The notes under the pieces were generated by a model. That model was given only the letters and a program-made list of their open reading frames with translations, was not told where the DNA came from and made no database searches. This document shows positions 23,201 through 33,151 of a DNA stretch of 64,000 nt, piece after piece. A program made the position numbers and the translations under genes. The stretch lies in NCBI GenBank assembly GCA_963281255.1, contig OY725489.1, positions 434,001 to 498,000 of the forward strand. The letters are read 5' to 3'. Each line of letters begins with the position of its first letter. Positions within the stretch are counted from its first letter, which is position 1. The DNA comes from Aphrocallistes beatrix (taxonomy: Eukaryota; Porifera; Hexactinellida; Sceptrulophora; Aphrocallistidae).

Positions 23201-23828
23201 TACTATTAATATATTTTTAACGTTGATATAATGTCACTAAAATTAGATCCCAAATATTTTTAGCGACTTATTAATAAAGTTCTAAAATTATCTCACTCAT
23301 CTTTGTCAGTTGTTTCTATATTGTAGAGAGATATTCCATTTATGGAAGTATCTTAATTTAGTTTAAATTCAGTCATTCTATTTATAGAAAATCGTCCAAT
23401 TCCTTGTTGACACCTACCCAAACCCTAAATCTGATATCAGTCGAAGCTGTGAAGAGATCATGAACTATCTATCCGGGAATCTCGACCCAAATGTCACATT
23501 CGAAATGCTAGCTCCAACCATTGCGGTAGATCAGCACGAATCCCTCATGAGTGCGATAGGGAAACACAAGATCCTCCACAAAACCATCCCCGACACTTCT
23601 CCTGCCATTCTTAACGCCCACCTCTCCACCTTCTGCCCTGTACTGATTCAGAACTATAAACATTCCGATCCGACTGTCCGTAAAGCGAGCTGTTTCGTCC
23701 TCGTGGCTCTATACAGTAAACTAGGTATGAGAGTGTATGAGTACTTCCACGAGTTAACTCCCGCACAAATGAAGCTCCTCACTCTCTACATGACACGTAG
23801 CGCTGACGAAAAAGACGAAATTAAGTGA
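14250..23828 (+). CDS. TOGARAM1: TOGARAM1/crescerin, ciliary TOG-array protein (16 exons)
   Basis: Exons: 14250-14511, 14577-14802, 15421-15583, 16149-16389, 16536-16918, 17145-17249, 17701-17984, 18347-18597, 19941-20166, 20435-20675, 20878-21000, 21208-21616, 21738-21957, 22024-22136, 22291-22589, 23388-23828. They total 3987 nt, 1328 aa, with all phases compatible. Four TOG/HEAT arrays are visible: residues 1-217 (e.g. DSTAPVRAAATDLLVLIYQ), about 298-520 (SQVAREACITVAFISKMIG), about 714-965 and about 1083-1328 (HSDPTVRKASCFVLVALYSKLG). A basic Ser/Arg/Pro linker separates TOG2 from TOG3. Crescerins bind tubulin through TOG domains and regulate axonemal microtubules in cilia; order and spacing match the animal family (human about 1720 aa). 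Donors of exons 2 (GTTCCA) and 5 (GTTGTT) are weak and need RNA support. Introns are loaded with transposons and tetranucleotide tracts. Confidence 0.93.
14835..15162. mobile_element. Tc1/mariner-like MITE in TOGARAM1 intron 2
   Basis: Long inverted arms starting CACTACCCGGACAAAAGTTT and ending CTTTTGTCCGGGTAGTG, with most of the element palindromic. It sits 32 bp after the weak exon-2 donor. Confidence 0.75.
15718..16023 (+). mobile_element. pogo/Tigger-type MITE, copy 2, interrupted
   Basis: Starts TA-CAGTCGACTCCGCTTAATAG and ends with a degraded AAGTCGACT. It is split by a 116-bp insertion at 15768-15883. It lies in TOGARAM1 intron 3. Confidence 0.85.
15768..15883 (-). mobile_element. piggyBac-like MITE nested in pogo MITE
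   Basis: Ends CCCTAATTGGACTTGG and CCAAGTCCAAGTAGGG (16 bp, one mismatch), with TTAA on each side (15764-15767, 15884-15887). The uninterrupted pogo copies read TTAATCGGG at this place, so TTAA was duplicated. It carries the TATAAATA and CTTTCA-repeat core. Confidence 0.85.
16937..17075 (+). repeat. (TTTG)n tract in TOGARAM1 intron 5
   Basis: About 135 bp of TTTG units with occasional TTTA and CTTG variants, filling most of the 226-bp intron. It is complementary to the tract in intron 7. Confidence 0.9.
17499..17671. mobile_element. hAT-type MITE with 8-bp target duplication
   Basis: Ends CAGGGTTTTTTTTAAGG and TTAAAAAAACACTG. The 8-bp TTCTCAAC lies directly on both sides (17491-17498, 17672-17679). 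Ends and 8-bp duplication match the hAT superfamily. It is inside TOGARAM1 intron 6, and its right edge is only 30 bp from exon 7. Confidence 0.88.
18094..18285 (+). repeat. (CAAA)n tract in TOGARAM1 intron 7
   Basis: About 190 bp of CAAA units with TAAA, CGAA and CAAG variants. In the transcript it can pair with the UUUG tract of intron 5. Confidence 0.9.
18621..19108 (+). repeat. 20-bp minisatellite in TOGARAM1 intron 8
   Basis: About 24 units of TAGTTCCAATTACTTTCATT and close variants. It continues for a unit or two at 19603-19635 after the inserted transposon. Many units contain TACTTTCAG, which resembles a 3' splice site. Confidence 0.92.
19109..19602. mobile_element. Tigger-like element inserted in minisatellite
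   Basis: A 494-bp element with ends CAGTCGACTCTCGTTAATAC and GTTAACGAGAGTCGACTG. TA is duplicated: the minisatellite reads CCAATTA before it and TACTTTC after it. Internal copies of the end motif (near 19215, 19404 and 19530) suggest a composite. No transposase. Confidence 0.9.
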
Positions 23829-24621
23829 TTGTTCTATTATTAGGATCATGGTGCTATATATATTCACACCAGATTAGTGCTGAGATAGTGATTTGTATTT
23901 TTGGAATGTTCATTTAGTTAACCTCACTGATCGGATTCATGGTACCTGAATCTATTTTTATTTTTTCATGGGTATTGTGTCACTTATGCCACTTTAATAC
24001 GCCACTTCCCTCTGCCAAAAAAATTAATTTTAAAGTCTAAAATTCTTTCAAAGTTTCAACTTGTTGCTACTAACACAAATTGCTAGAAATCTTTACCATC
24101 AATCTGTATAGTCGACTTGACAAATTCCTTTTAACAGTTTTAACAGTACTTTCGATTATGCAAATTATTTCCTTTCAGAGTTAAATTACTTAAAATCTGA
24201 ACCGCAACTTATACCATTAAATTGGAACTATAACATCATTATTTTATCATAATATGGAACCAACGATGTAACTGTTTTAAAATATAATTTCGATTTTATA
24301 AGTTTGGGCGAGATGACATATTTACTTTTTCCCTACACTTTTTTTCAATTTTGTTGTTTCAAATTCCTTAGTGGCTATTTTCGTTAAATTTTTTCTATTT
24401 GACACATTCTTGTGGTTGCTAAGGTGAACACATTTGAAACTATCCTCTTTTTTTGGAATTTTGTTTTCGTTAATTGAGTGACAAAATTTTCAACATGAAC
24501 ATTCCGAGGTTAAACAAACAATATTGTTCCTATTGGACAATAGCAAAATAAAGGAAACCAGCTGTACAACGTGTAAATTGAAATGATTGGTTAATTTAGC
24601 TACTAAGCATACAGAACAGCA
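23829..24621. other. TOGARAM1-DERL1 intergenic
   Basis: AT-rich sequence with no repeat family or coding region I can identify. It should contain the TOGARAM1 3' UTR and the DERL1 promoter. Confidence 0.5.
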
Positions 24622-25374
24622 ATGGCAGCTCCTCAAAGCGACATCGCTGATTGGCTGAGAGAGATTCCTATCATCACTCGTTATTGGTTCCTTCTCTCAA
24701 TCGCGGTTCCAATTCTAGGAAAAATAGGCCTACTCCCTCCCACATACCTAATCCTCATATGGGAAGCTATAACGAAACTCCAAATATGGCGCTTTATCAC
24801 CTGTTTTTTCTACTATCCAGTGACGCCCATGACTGGCTTCCACTACCTCATCAATCTATTCTTCCTCTACTCATACTCAATTCGCCTCGAAAATGGAACT
24901 TTTGAGGGCCGTCCGGCTGACTACCTACTCATGCTATTGGTATTTGGCTTGTGTCTGATTGTGGCTGGGTTGTTAGTGTCTCTCCCCATCCTAATGGACC
25001 CGCTAATAATAGCAACGATATACGTCTTCTGCCAGCTCAACCCTGAAATGATCGTAACTTTCTTCTTCGGGATTCAGTTTCAAGCCCGCTACCTCCCTTG
25101 GATTCTGACACTCTTCCACTTTGTCACCCAAGGAAGTGTTATGATGGAAATAATGGGTATTCTAGTAGGACACATTTACTTTTTCTTGAAGTTCAAATAT
25201 CCAGTCGAATTTGGCGGGAAAGATTACCTGCAAACCCCGCAATTTTTGCTCAGGTATTTACCCGGGACGCGCTTGTTGTCAGGCGGATTTGGGCGGGCTC
25301 CCGCTCGGAATCAGGACCCGCGGGGCCAATGGGACGCATTTCAGGGGCATGGCCAACGCCTCGGGAACAATTAA
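24622..25374 (+). CDS. DERL1: Derlin-1, ER-associated degradation channel protein
   Basis: A 250-aa protein, the usual Derlin-1 length (human 251). It starts DIADWLREIPIITRYWF like Derlin-1 (not Derlin-2/3). The loop-1 WR motif lies in LQIWRFITCFFYYP. FLYSYSIRLENGTFEGRPAD and GHIYFFLKFKYP are family landmarks, and the rhomboid-like fold predicts several membrane helices. The C-terminus GHGQRLGNN fits the SHP box that binds p97/VCP. Derlin-1 moves misfolded ER proteins to the cytosol; as a pseudoprotease it lacks the rhomboid catalytic dyad. The coding region has no intron, unlike vertebrate DERL1, but there are no disabling changes. Confidence 0.96.
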   Translation: MAAPQSDIADWLREIPIITRYWFLLSIAVPILGKIGLLPPTYLILIWEAITKLQIWRFITCFFYYPVTPMTGFHYLINLFFLYSYSIRLENGTFEGRPADYLLMLLVFGLCLIVAGLLVSLPILMDPLIIATIYVFCQLNPEMIVTFFFGIQFQARYLPWILTLFHFVTQGSVMMEIMGILVGHIYFFLKFKYPVEFGGKDYLQTPQFLLRYLPGTRLLSGGFGRAPARNQDPRGQWDAFQGHGQRLGNN

Positions 25375-26559
25375 TCTAAATTTAGAACTCTTTAGTGCCG
25401 GATTGTTCTGTTTTATTGTAAATTAAACTTTTAATCTTACTTTTATTCAACTCACATTTGATTGGTTGAATTATTTTAAAACATTCCGGAATTTCATATG
25501 ATTGATTTGATTGGGCAGCGATATTTACGGAACCACCTAACAACCACTGATTGAGATAAGAATGTATTCATTAATAATACACGAAAAAAGGAATTTTGCT
25601 TACTCATTTCCGGTTTAAGCTATTTTGGGCGGGGAACCCATAGAAATGTGATTCTATTACTATAAATAGAAATTACTTCAAGTGGTCTTCGCGGTTTAAC
25701 AGATTTGAAACTTTGGAAAGAAGATAGTAAGGAAGAGAAAAAACAACAAAGTTTATGAATCTCTTAGATTTCCCATAAAAAAAGAAAAATTCTCTTATCT
25801 TAAACATAAAACTTTCATCAGGTGTAACGAATTGTTGTAAAAATCTGTAATTGCCCCAGATGCCTTGGAGAAACACAGCTAAGATTATTACACGGCTGGA
25901 GTATCTAGACTCTACTCACGAGAATAGCACCCCTCCTCTTACCATTTATCATTACCCAATACAGAACATTGAATTTATATCCGGAATTAGCATAAATGAA
26001 CTATATTTTTTCTGGGGTACTTCATATCTTGTCTCGTTTATAACTGATTGGAACATTCCGTGTAAATGAACTTTCAACATAAAATTATTGACCTGCTGTC
26101 TAATGTTGCAGATGGATTGGTTCATTCTTTCACTTTCTATTTGTTTTAATTGATTTGATGTTGACTCAATGAAAGGATTTCTTAAGTAATGACAACAAAG
26201 TATTTTTTATCTCCTAGTTATAGTGTTATGTTGTGTCTGTGGTGTGATTATGGTGGAACACTTTAGCAAGTTAACAGCAACTTTTTTAATCTAACAGAAA
26301 GTATAACTTAAAATAGAACGCCAAAGGAGGCAGCCTATTGGCACCTCAGTTCTAATTTTTTTGCAAATAGTATGATTAATTTTTATGTTAATTAAAACCT
26401 TAAATTACCTGGAGTCTTTTCTATTTATAGCAAAGACCCCGCACTTCTAACGTTTCCCCGCACAAAATGACTTAACCAGAAATGAGTTAGCAAAAATCTA
26501 GCGCCATTTATTAATATACTGTATGCTTATAAAATTAAATTGAACCAATCAGAGTTCAG

Positions 26560-26720
26560 TTTTAGTCATTATAACATATTTGTAAAGTCTCTATGTACCA
26601 ATTATTTTGTAACTTAATTGTATTGATGAAACCCTGGAATTTGATTGGCAAGAACGATTAGTCACCTTTTGTGGAGGTGTGAAAATATGTATCGCTACCC
26701 AAAGTGGACCCCTACACCAT
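26560..26720 (+). repeat. Dispersed repeat with AGGTGTGAAA core
   Basis: The stretch around TTTTGTGGAGGTGTGAAAAT is repeated in inverse at 30030-30205 with shared flanks (TTGAACCAATCA, TTGATTGGC). A third, shorter relative lies near 32530-32600. Confidence 0.6.
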
Positions 26721-27096
26721 ATAAGGAATGATCCTGTCTTAGACGAGTGGTGGAGCGGGGAACCCCTAAGGGCGGCACCACCTCAAACCACTTTAGTCCA
26801 GCATCGAAAAGACATTTAACATAGCTGAACCAATCCATTACTGGGTGCATTCTATTTTTAGTATTGCTTAAAATAGTATCCTACTCTCTCACTATCTAAT
26901 ATTAGCTACATGATATGTTAAGTAAATATGGTTAATCTACATATGTTGAAACTTAAACCATCAGTAATTACAGGTATAGATAACATATCAGGGCATTTAG
27001 TGCGTTGCCATAGCAGTGTATTTGGTGAGTTGGAATTGCTACTTGTCTAAATTATTCATTGCATATTCTGACTCAGTATTTTCACATTTACTCAGC

Positions 27097-27735
27097 TCTA
27101 GTGGTTGCTAGGCTAGTCATTCCAACGATACAACTGCGTAAATAAATTTTAGCTATATTCAATTTATTGTTAAATATTTACGTAACGAACTACTGAAAAT
27201 TCAATTACTCTATTTCACTGGTGATATATCAGATGGTTTTTCATTATGAAAATGGACCGGTTACTCATGATCAAATATATTGATTGCATACCACAGAGAT
27301 CTCAAGTTTCCCTGGAAACAATATAATTGATTGGTATTTCGATGCCTCAAAATAACGACGAATTCTTCGTGTTGGTGATAATAAGTTACAAGTTCCAAAA
27401 ATTTCACCTATGCGCAAAAATGTCTACTCAATGGTTTCAGTATACGAAAACTTTACAGAATATAAGAATGTGTCTGTTGCTGTATCTGTAAGAAATGAAT
27501 CCTTTATAATGTAATTATGATCAAAATAAGGCAAGAATGGAATCTTGTGGAAAGGTTTTTCTTGAAACTGGAGTTGAACTTTTAGCTTCCTTCAACAAGT
27601 CTTCTAATCAAACAGTCTGAACTATCTACTTGAATCGAAACCGTTTTCTTAGTACTCTTTGTTCAAATAGTAATTAAAAACGCTAATAGTAAAAAATGTG
27701 TCTCCTCGAACTTAACACTAGGCCGGGGGACATCT
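27097..27735 (+). repeat. Segmental duplication, copy 1
   Basis: From GCTAGGCTAGTCATTCCAAC to GCCGGGGGACATCTGACA this about 640-bp stretch is repeated at 28588-29215. Identity is high but with many small indels. No coding potential is seen. Confidence 0.8.
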
Positions 27736-27993
27736 GACACTAGAGTCAGAAGTCCTTGACCACTGTTAGAACTCTCAAACCGGTGTAAGAAAATAATAAC
27801 ATCAACTCTACTATACACGTACATATAATCGGAACGGCGGTCATTTCATCCTCTTAATTACCGGGAAACGGGTAGCGGAACTTTCGTCCCCTGAAATGCC
27901 ACTTTGGCACCTACTTATTTCTCAATCAAAAGCCCTCATTTTCACTTTTTTTTCAAACATCCACTCCAAAAGCCTCGACTTCAGTTCCTTACG

Positions 27994-28111
27994 TACCGTA
28001 TTTCCCTGAATAAGCGCCGGGTCTAAAGGGTGAGCGAAATAAATAAGCGCCGGGTCTAAAGGGTGCACGAAATAAATAAGCGCCCGGGCGCTTATTCGAA
28101 GTAATACGGTA
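27994..28111. mobile_element. GAATAAGCGCC short inverted-repeat element
   Basis: Ends TACCGTATTTCCCTGAATAA and AATACGGTA around two GAAATAAATAAGCGCC units. A smaller relative is at 613-683. Confidence 0.65.
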
Positions 28112-28247
28112 TTAGTGCCCGTTTATTTTAGTTCTAATGAGACGAAATTCCTGTGAAACAGACAAGATGTCCAAGCGACGAAATGTCCGTTTTCCATATA
28201 ATTGAAAGATCACATATCTATAATATCACACAGATGTTTGTAGGTTG

Positions 28248-28462
28248 CATACTTGCCAACTGTCCCGTTTTTGGCGGGACGTCCCGCTTTTTTCACTCTT
28301 CTATTGAGCTATTTTTACGAGTGTCCCGCTTTTACATGAACTTTCCCCATTATGTCCCGCTTTTTTAATTATATGTATAGTACATTTCTATTGCGTCCCG
28401 CCATGTCCCGCCAAATTCAACGCTGAGTCCCGCTTTTATCATGGCTCAGGTTGGCATGTATA
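28248..28462 (+). mobile_element. TGCCAAC-ended MITE with readable empty site
   Basis: Starts CATACTTGCCAACTGTCCCG and ends GGTTGGCATGTATA, flanked by AGGTTG on both sides (28242-28247, 28463-28468). The duplicated segment at about 29245 has a single AGGTTG and no element, so it shows the site before insertion. Confidence 0.88.
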
Positions 28463-28587
28463 AGGTTGTGTTATTGTGTCATTATCTATATCAAAAGTTT
28501 GAATTAACAATATGTACCACTTGTACCATCAATAATGCTGATACTTAGTCAAATGTCACAAAATGGGTTTAGAAGAAAAGTGGTGCT

Positions 28588-29215
28588 AGGCTAGTCATTC
28601 CAACAGTACAACTGTGTAAATAAATTTAGCTATATTCAATTTATGTTAAATATTTACATAACTAACTACTGAAAATTCAATTACTGTATTTCACTGGTGG
28701 TATATCAGATGGACCAATTACTCATAATCAAATATATTGATTGCATTCCATAGAGATCTCAAGTTTCCCTGGAAACAATATAATTGATTGGTATTTCGAT
28801 GCCAAAAGAACGACGAATTTTCGTGTTGGTGATAATATAAATTACAAGCTCTTCACCTATTTTTCACTTACGCAAATCTGTTTGCTCAATGGTTTCAGTC
28901 TACGATAAGCTTCAAAAGATAATAATGTGTCTGTTACTGCATCTGTAGAAGATGAATTATTTGTAATATAATTATGATGCAAGAATGGAATCTTGTTGAA
29001 AGATCTTGTCGGAGGTTACTTGAACTAGAATATAATTTTTAGCTTCTTTAACCTTCAAGCCTTCTATTCAGACAGTCTGAACTATCTACTTGAATCGAAA
29101 CCGTTTTCTTAGTACTCTTTGTTCAAATAGTAATTAAAACGCTAATAGTAAAAAATGTGTCTCCTCGAAATTAACACTTGGCCGGGGGGGGGGGGTCATC
29201 TGACATTAGAATTAG
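28588..29215 (+). repeat. Segmental duplication, copy 2
   Basis: Second copy of 27097-27735. It is followed at 29216-29360 by a copy of the sequence found at about 28210-28577, so the duplicated unit extends past the core. Confidence 0.8.
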
Positions 29216-29485
29216 AATATATGATATCACACAAATGTTTGTAGGTTGTGTTATTGTGTAATTTTCCATATCAAAGGCTTGAATTAACAATTTGTACCAC
29301 TTGACCATCCATAATGCTGATATTTAGGGAAATATCATAAGATGGGTTTAGAGGAAAATTTAACAAAAAAGTATCCATCATTATTCCTTACAATTTTCAA
29401 TGAATTACAGTGGACGTCTCTCCATAACGGACTATTCCCCAATGTGTCCGTTATTCAGAGACTCCACTTTAGTCAAATTCAAATA

Positions 29486-29656
29486 CAGTCGACTCCGCTA
29501 AATAGGGTCACTGTTTAATCGGGTCACTTTTGGCAGAACTGGAATAGCTCTCACACATAGAAGCTAATACAAAATACTTTCGGTTAATAGAGTTCTCCAC
29601 TTAATCGGGGCAAAATGTCCTCTGACCGATGTCACCCTATTAAGCAGAGTCGACTG
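29486..29656 (+). mobile_element. pogo/Tigger-type MITE, copy 3
   Basis: CAGTCGACTCCGC to GCAGAGTCGACTG with TA on both sides. It is missing a short internal block around the second AATCGGGTCA repeat. Confidence 0.88.
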
Positions 29657-30230
29657 TAGTTTGATAAATAAATAATAAAATATTGCTTTATATTGAAAAT
29701 CAAATCAAATAAAATTGGATGTACTGCGTAGTAACATCTTTTCCATTTGGTGTCTCTTATTGATTCCAATCTATTTGGTGTGATCATAGTACTTCTATAT
29801 TTCATATCCTTGTATCCCATCCATCCTATGTCCTATCTGACAGCTCACCACCTAATTAATATTCAATTATAATCATTGGAGAGATAAACTCAGATCAGGA
29901 GATATCAGATATCTCACCATTCAGTTGCAGTTTACATATATATATATATCAAATAGTCAGTGGTGCTTTTGAGGCATGGAGGTGAAATAAGTTTCTATTC
30001 AATCTATAATGCCAAACTTAGTCTTTGAACCATACTAGTTATTGGGTAATGATTATCCACATTTTCACACCTCCACAAAATGTTACTAATTGTCCTGGCC
30101 AATCGAATTACAGGTTTTTATCAATGGTCCATTGAGACTATACATACATTCCTACCTACAAAGATGCTATAATGACTCTCTAATACTGGACTATGATTGG
30201 TTCAACTCAGTACTAAAACATATACGTATA

Positions 30231-30877
30231 CAGTCGACTCCGCTTAATAGGGTCACATCGGTCAGAGGACATTTTGCCCCGATTAAGCGGAGAACTCTAT
30301 TAACCGAAAATATTTTGTATTAGCTTCTATGTGTGAGAGATATTCCGGTCCTGCCAAAAGTGTCCCAATTAAACAGTGACCCTATTAAGCGGAGTTAGGG
30401 TTGCCAGACGTCCGGGTTTCGAGCCATTTGTCGGAGTCCGGGAATGGGATGAATTTGTCCGGGTTTGGAGAATTTTGAGTCCTGTCCAACTACTCACTAC
30501 TCAGGACTGTCAATATATTATATCCGTATCTAAGTTATTTAGTTAGCTATTGCTCTGCTGCAAACGTGTCACTCTCTAATATTTGAAGAAAGAGTGCAAG
30601 TTTGTGAAATTTGGATTATTACTGATTTGTAATGCTGCCATAGTGTACGCATACTACTGAGTACTGACCCTAACTGCCTAACATGTTTCGTAATGAGTAT
30701 ACTTGGAATCTTCTTTTTGTTTCTGTGCACGACGCTACTGGTAGCCACAATAATATTTTGTATTAATCGAAGACTGAACTGCAGTAACAGGTAGTACATA
30801 TGGTTAATTTTTTAGAGAATAAATTATGTCCGGGTTTGGCCTTTTGAAAATCTGGCAACCCTAAGCGGAGTCGACTG
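30231..30877 (-). mobile_element. pogo/Tigger-type MITE, copy 4, interrupted
   Basis: TA-flanked, CAGTCGACTCCGC to GCGGAGTCGACTG. It is split near its right end by a 468-bp insertion (30395-30862). Confidence 0.88.
30395..30862. mobile_element. hAT-like element nested in pogo MITE
   Basis: Ends TTAGGGTTGCCAGA and TCTGGCAACCCT. The host MITE sequence AAGCGGAG is present on both sides (30387-30394, 30863-30870), an 8-bp duplication that suits hAT. No transposase is encoded. Confidence 0.82.
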
Positions 30878-31116
30878 TATATATACATATACATATATGG
30901 TGAACAGTTCATTATCTTGAAATGTATACCTCTTCGATTCTTTTGGATCATGAGTTCATATATATGCATGAATATGTGCATAGGAGTGATAATATGATTA
31001 AGAGCTATCTATTCATTATTAACACTTTTAAGCATTTTACATTATAATTTAGTGGCATCCATAATCAATAAGCAATGCAATGATAAATAGCAATAATTAT
31101 AGGCAGTTGCAATTCT

Positions 31117-31497
31117 CTATAAAGAGATGTTGGACATTACGTCAAGAACTTCGACCTCTGAAACGCTTTCATTTAAGCTTGCGTCTATAGACTCAGACTG
31201 AGGAGAGTCTAGGAACATTCTAATTCGGTAGAGCTCACATTCCCTATTCAATGACAGTTTCTCTGTCACCAGATCATTTTTGATATCTTGAAGGTTGGAA
31301 ATCTGTGAGCGCAGTTCTTCAACTTCACGGTTGTCGAGTGCCTTACTGCGTTCTCGCTTTCGGATTTTCTTGACTCTCTCTACCTCTTTCAAGGTTAAGC
31401 TAGTCTCCATTAGTCTTTTCCTCAAATCAATGCAGGAAAGAAACACTACATCGTCTATTGTCAGTCCTGATTTTCTCAAAAACTTTGTGTCTTCCAT
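31117..31497 (-). CDS. Small CNC/Maf-like bZIP protein, member 1 (126 aa)
   Basis: Order: short N-terminus (MEDTKFLRKSG), helical CNC/Maf-type region (TIDDVVFLSCIDLRKRL), basic stretch VERVKKIRKRERSKALDNRE, then leucines at +11, +18, +25 and +32 from the residue that would be the invariant Asn. GCN4 and CNC proteins have their first zipper leucine at +18, so the register is canonical. The key DNA-contact pair is missing: Ser replaces Asn and Val replaces Arg at +8. An acidic Ser-rich tail follows (QSESIDASLNESVSEVEV). There is no intron. It is divergent from member 2 at 32864, with homologous TATA-containing upstream sequence. It is probably a nuclear dimerisation partner; DNA binding is doubtful. 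Confidence 0.8.
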   Translation of the reverse strand: MEDTKFLRKSGLTIDDVVFLSCIDLRKRLMETSLTLKEVERVKKIRKRERSKALDNREVEELRSQISNLQDIKNDLVTEKLSLNRECELYRIRMFLDSPQSESIDASLNESVSEVEVLDVMSNISL

Positions 31498-31562
31498 TTT
31501 GTTTGTTTGTTTGTTTGCTTTTGTTTTCAGACTTTGTATTTAAATATGGATCTCATCTCAGA

Positions 31563-31570
31563 TATTTATA
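31563..31570 (-). promoter_or_regulatory. TATA box of bZIP member 1
   Basis: TATAAATA on the minus strand about 66-73 bp upstream of the ATG, in the conserved context TTTCGTATAAATAT shared with the gene at 32864. Confidence 0.65.
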
Positions 31571-32155
31571 CGAAACTAAGCTGAAATAACACTTTTTTTC
31601 TTGAAGCAATTTACCTGAAATTGAAACTAAAATGAAACACACATGTTTAGTTTTTGGATCGAAAAGTATCCACTTAAACTGCTGTGTATCTGTATTAACT
31701 GAAATTCTGTCGTGGAAACTAGGGAGAGATAAATATTGGAATATTCTATCCATTACCCCATATAAAATTCTAATTCGTTGGATTGGTTTAAGTAACACTT
31801 TATTGAATTTTGCAATTTCAATCTATTTAACTGTAAACCAAAAAAATATATCAGGGAGTTTTCGCAATTGGAAAATAATTGGAATCGACATTTTGTTTGT
31901 GTTTATCCAAATGGATAAACATTCACCAGTAAGATTGCTAGGCCACGTGGATTCCCCGAGGTTGAATACTAAGATATTCAAAAATATTGAAATTTGCAAA
32001 ATTTAGTAAACATACAATGGAGAATTTCCCTTATGAAATATTGGAATCTACACTTGCGTTCACAGCTAACAAACATTGCTACAGAGCATTACCCCAGGAG
32101 AGCTCTGGACATCTTTGAATAGTACCCAGGGAGATTATTAACAATCCAATTCAAT

Positions 32156-32394
32156 TACCGTAAACTGGGGCGACTTTGGCCTAAGAGGTGACTTTGTCCC
32201 ATAATAGCAATTTTAATAAAATATACTCAAACTTAGAAATATTGCGGTTTAAATACGTTTGGATATATTGAGAGTTTCATTCAACATATTATCAATGTGA
32301 TTATATTGATTCATAAGTTTGAGTATATTTTATTAAAATTGCTATTGTGGGACAAAGTCACCTCTTAGGGCCAAAGTCGCCCCAGTTTACGGTA
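32156..32394. mobile_element. Palindromic MITE (TACCGTAAACTGGGGCGAC ends)
   Basis: Left end TACCGTAAACTGGGGCGACT and right end its complement. Arms exceed 70 bp (GACTTTGTCCC, AATTTTAATAAAATATACTC) around a roughly 80-bp centre. It lies between the divergent bZIP genes. Confidence 0.8.
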
Positions 32395-32791
32395 CCATTT
32401 TGTGCCACTTACAACTAGTCTTAACCACTATACATAATAGTGATGAGTGGTAACTGATGGCACTGGGTGATAATTTTATATATAGAATAGAGTAATTGGT
32501 TCGAAATCTTGCAAAATGGTTGATTAATTAATTTAGGGGCAATGATTATTCATATTTTCACACCTTTACCCCAAAATACAATTGTAGTAGCCAACGAAAT
32601 TGCAGCGTTTTTTAATAATCCCAAAGTGGATGGATACCCCCTATGCCCAAACGCCACTGGTTAAGTGGCCTTTTTAATATTTTTCATTTTCGAGAGGAAC
32701 AGGAGGAAGTTCAACAGCAGTGCCATGTTGTATTTTCAATTTGCATAATAATGCTATTGTTAGAGAAGTAAATAATTTCAGTTTGGTTTCG

Positions 32792-32799
32792 TATAAATA
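32792..32799 (+). promoter_or_regulatory. TATA box of bZIP member 2
   Basis: TATAAATA 65-72 bp upstream of the ATG at 32864, mirrored in the partner gene. Confidence 0.65.
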
Positions 32800-32863
32800 T
32801 CAGCTAGAAAACTCAAAATTTAAATACAAATATTTTGAATACTAATCAGCACAAACAATTTGA

Positions 32864-33151
32864 ATGGAAGACGCAACGTTTTTGCAAAGTTCAGGAATGA
32901 CCATGGATGATATTCTGTTTCTTTCCTGCAAAAATTTAAGGAAACGGCTAATGGAAACAAATTTTACTTTGAAAGATGTGGAAAGAATTAGAAAAATTCG
33001 GAGACGTGAACGTAGCAAGGCTCTCGATAAACGCGAAGAAGAAGGCCTACTCTCACAGATTTCACACCTCCAGGATATCAAAAATACTCTGATGGCAGAG
33101 AAAATGGCATTGAATAGTGAATGTGAGTTCTACCGTTTCAGAATGGCCTAG
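32864..33151 (+). CDS. Small CNC/Maf-like bZIP protein, member 2, truncated tail (95 aa)
   Basis: Closely related to member 1: MEDATFLQSSGMTMDDILFLSCKNLRKRL, then DVERIRKIRRRERSKALDKRE and leucines at +11, +18, +25 and +32. It also lacks the canonical Asn (Ser) and Arg (Glu). The last codons read RMA-stop. Comparison with member 1 (ATG-TTC-CTA-GAC) shows a 1-nt deletion (ATG-GCC-TAG) that brings in the stop and removes the acidic tail; homologous tail sequence (CCCCTCAG) continues beyond. It may still act as a minimal dimerisation module or may be decaying. Confidence 0.75.
   Translation: MEDATFLQSSGMTMDDILFLSCKNLRKRLMETNFTLKDVERIRKIRRRERSKALDKREEEGLLSQISHLQDIKNTLMAEKMALNSECEFYRFRMA

Larger units (their letters stand above)
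25375..31116. other. Repeat-rich gene desert
   Basis: No gene is supported; open frames here are short and unrelated to known proteins. Contents: an inverted repeat pair (26560-26720/30030-30205), a diverged tandem duplication (about 27097-27735 and 28588-29215 with its flank), a GAATAAGCGCC element (27994-28111), a TGCCAAC MITE (28248-28462), pogo MITEs (29486, 30231) and a nested hAT-like element (30395-30862). Confidence 0.6.
31498..32863. other. Shared divergent promoter region of bZIP pair
   Basis: 1.37 kb between two oppositely oriented paralogues. Both ends carry related promoter sequence (TTTCGTATAAATAT with AATTTAAATACAAA downstream). The middle holds a 239-bp palindromic element (32156-32394). 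Confidence 0.6.
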
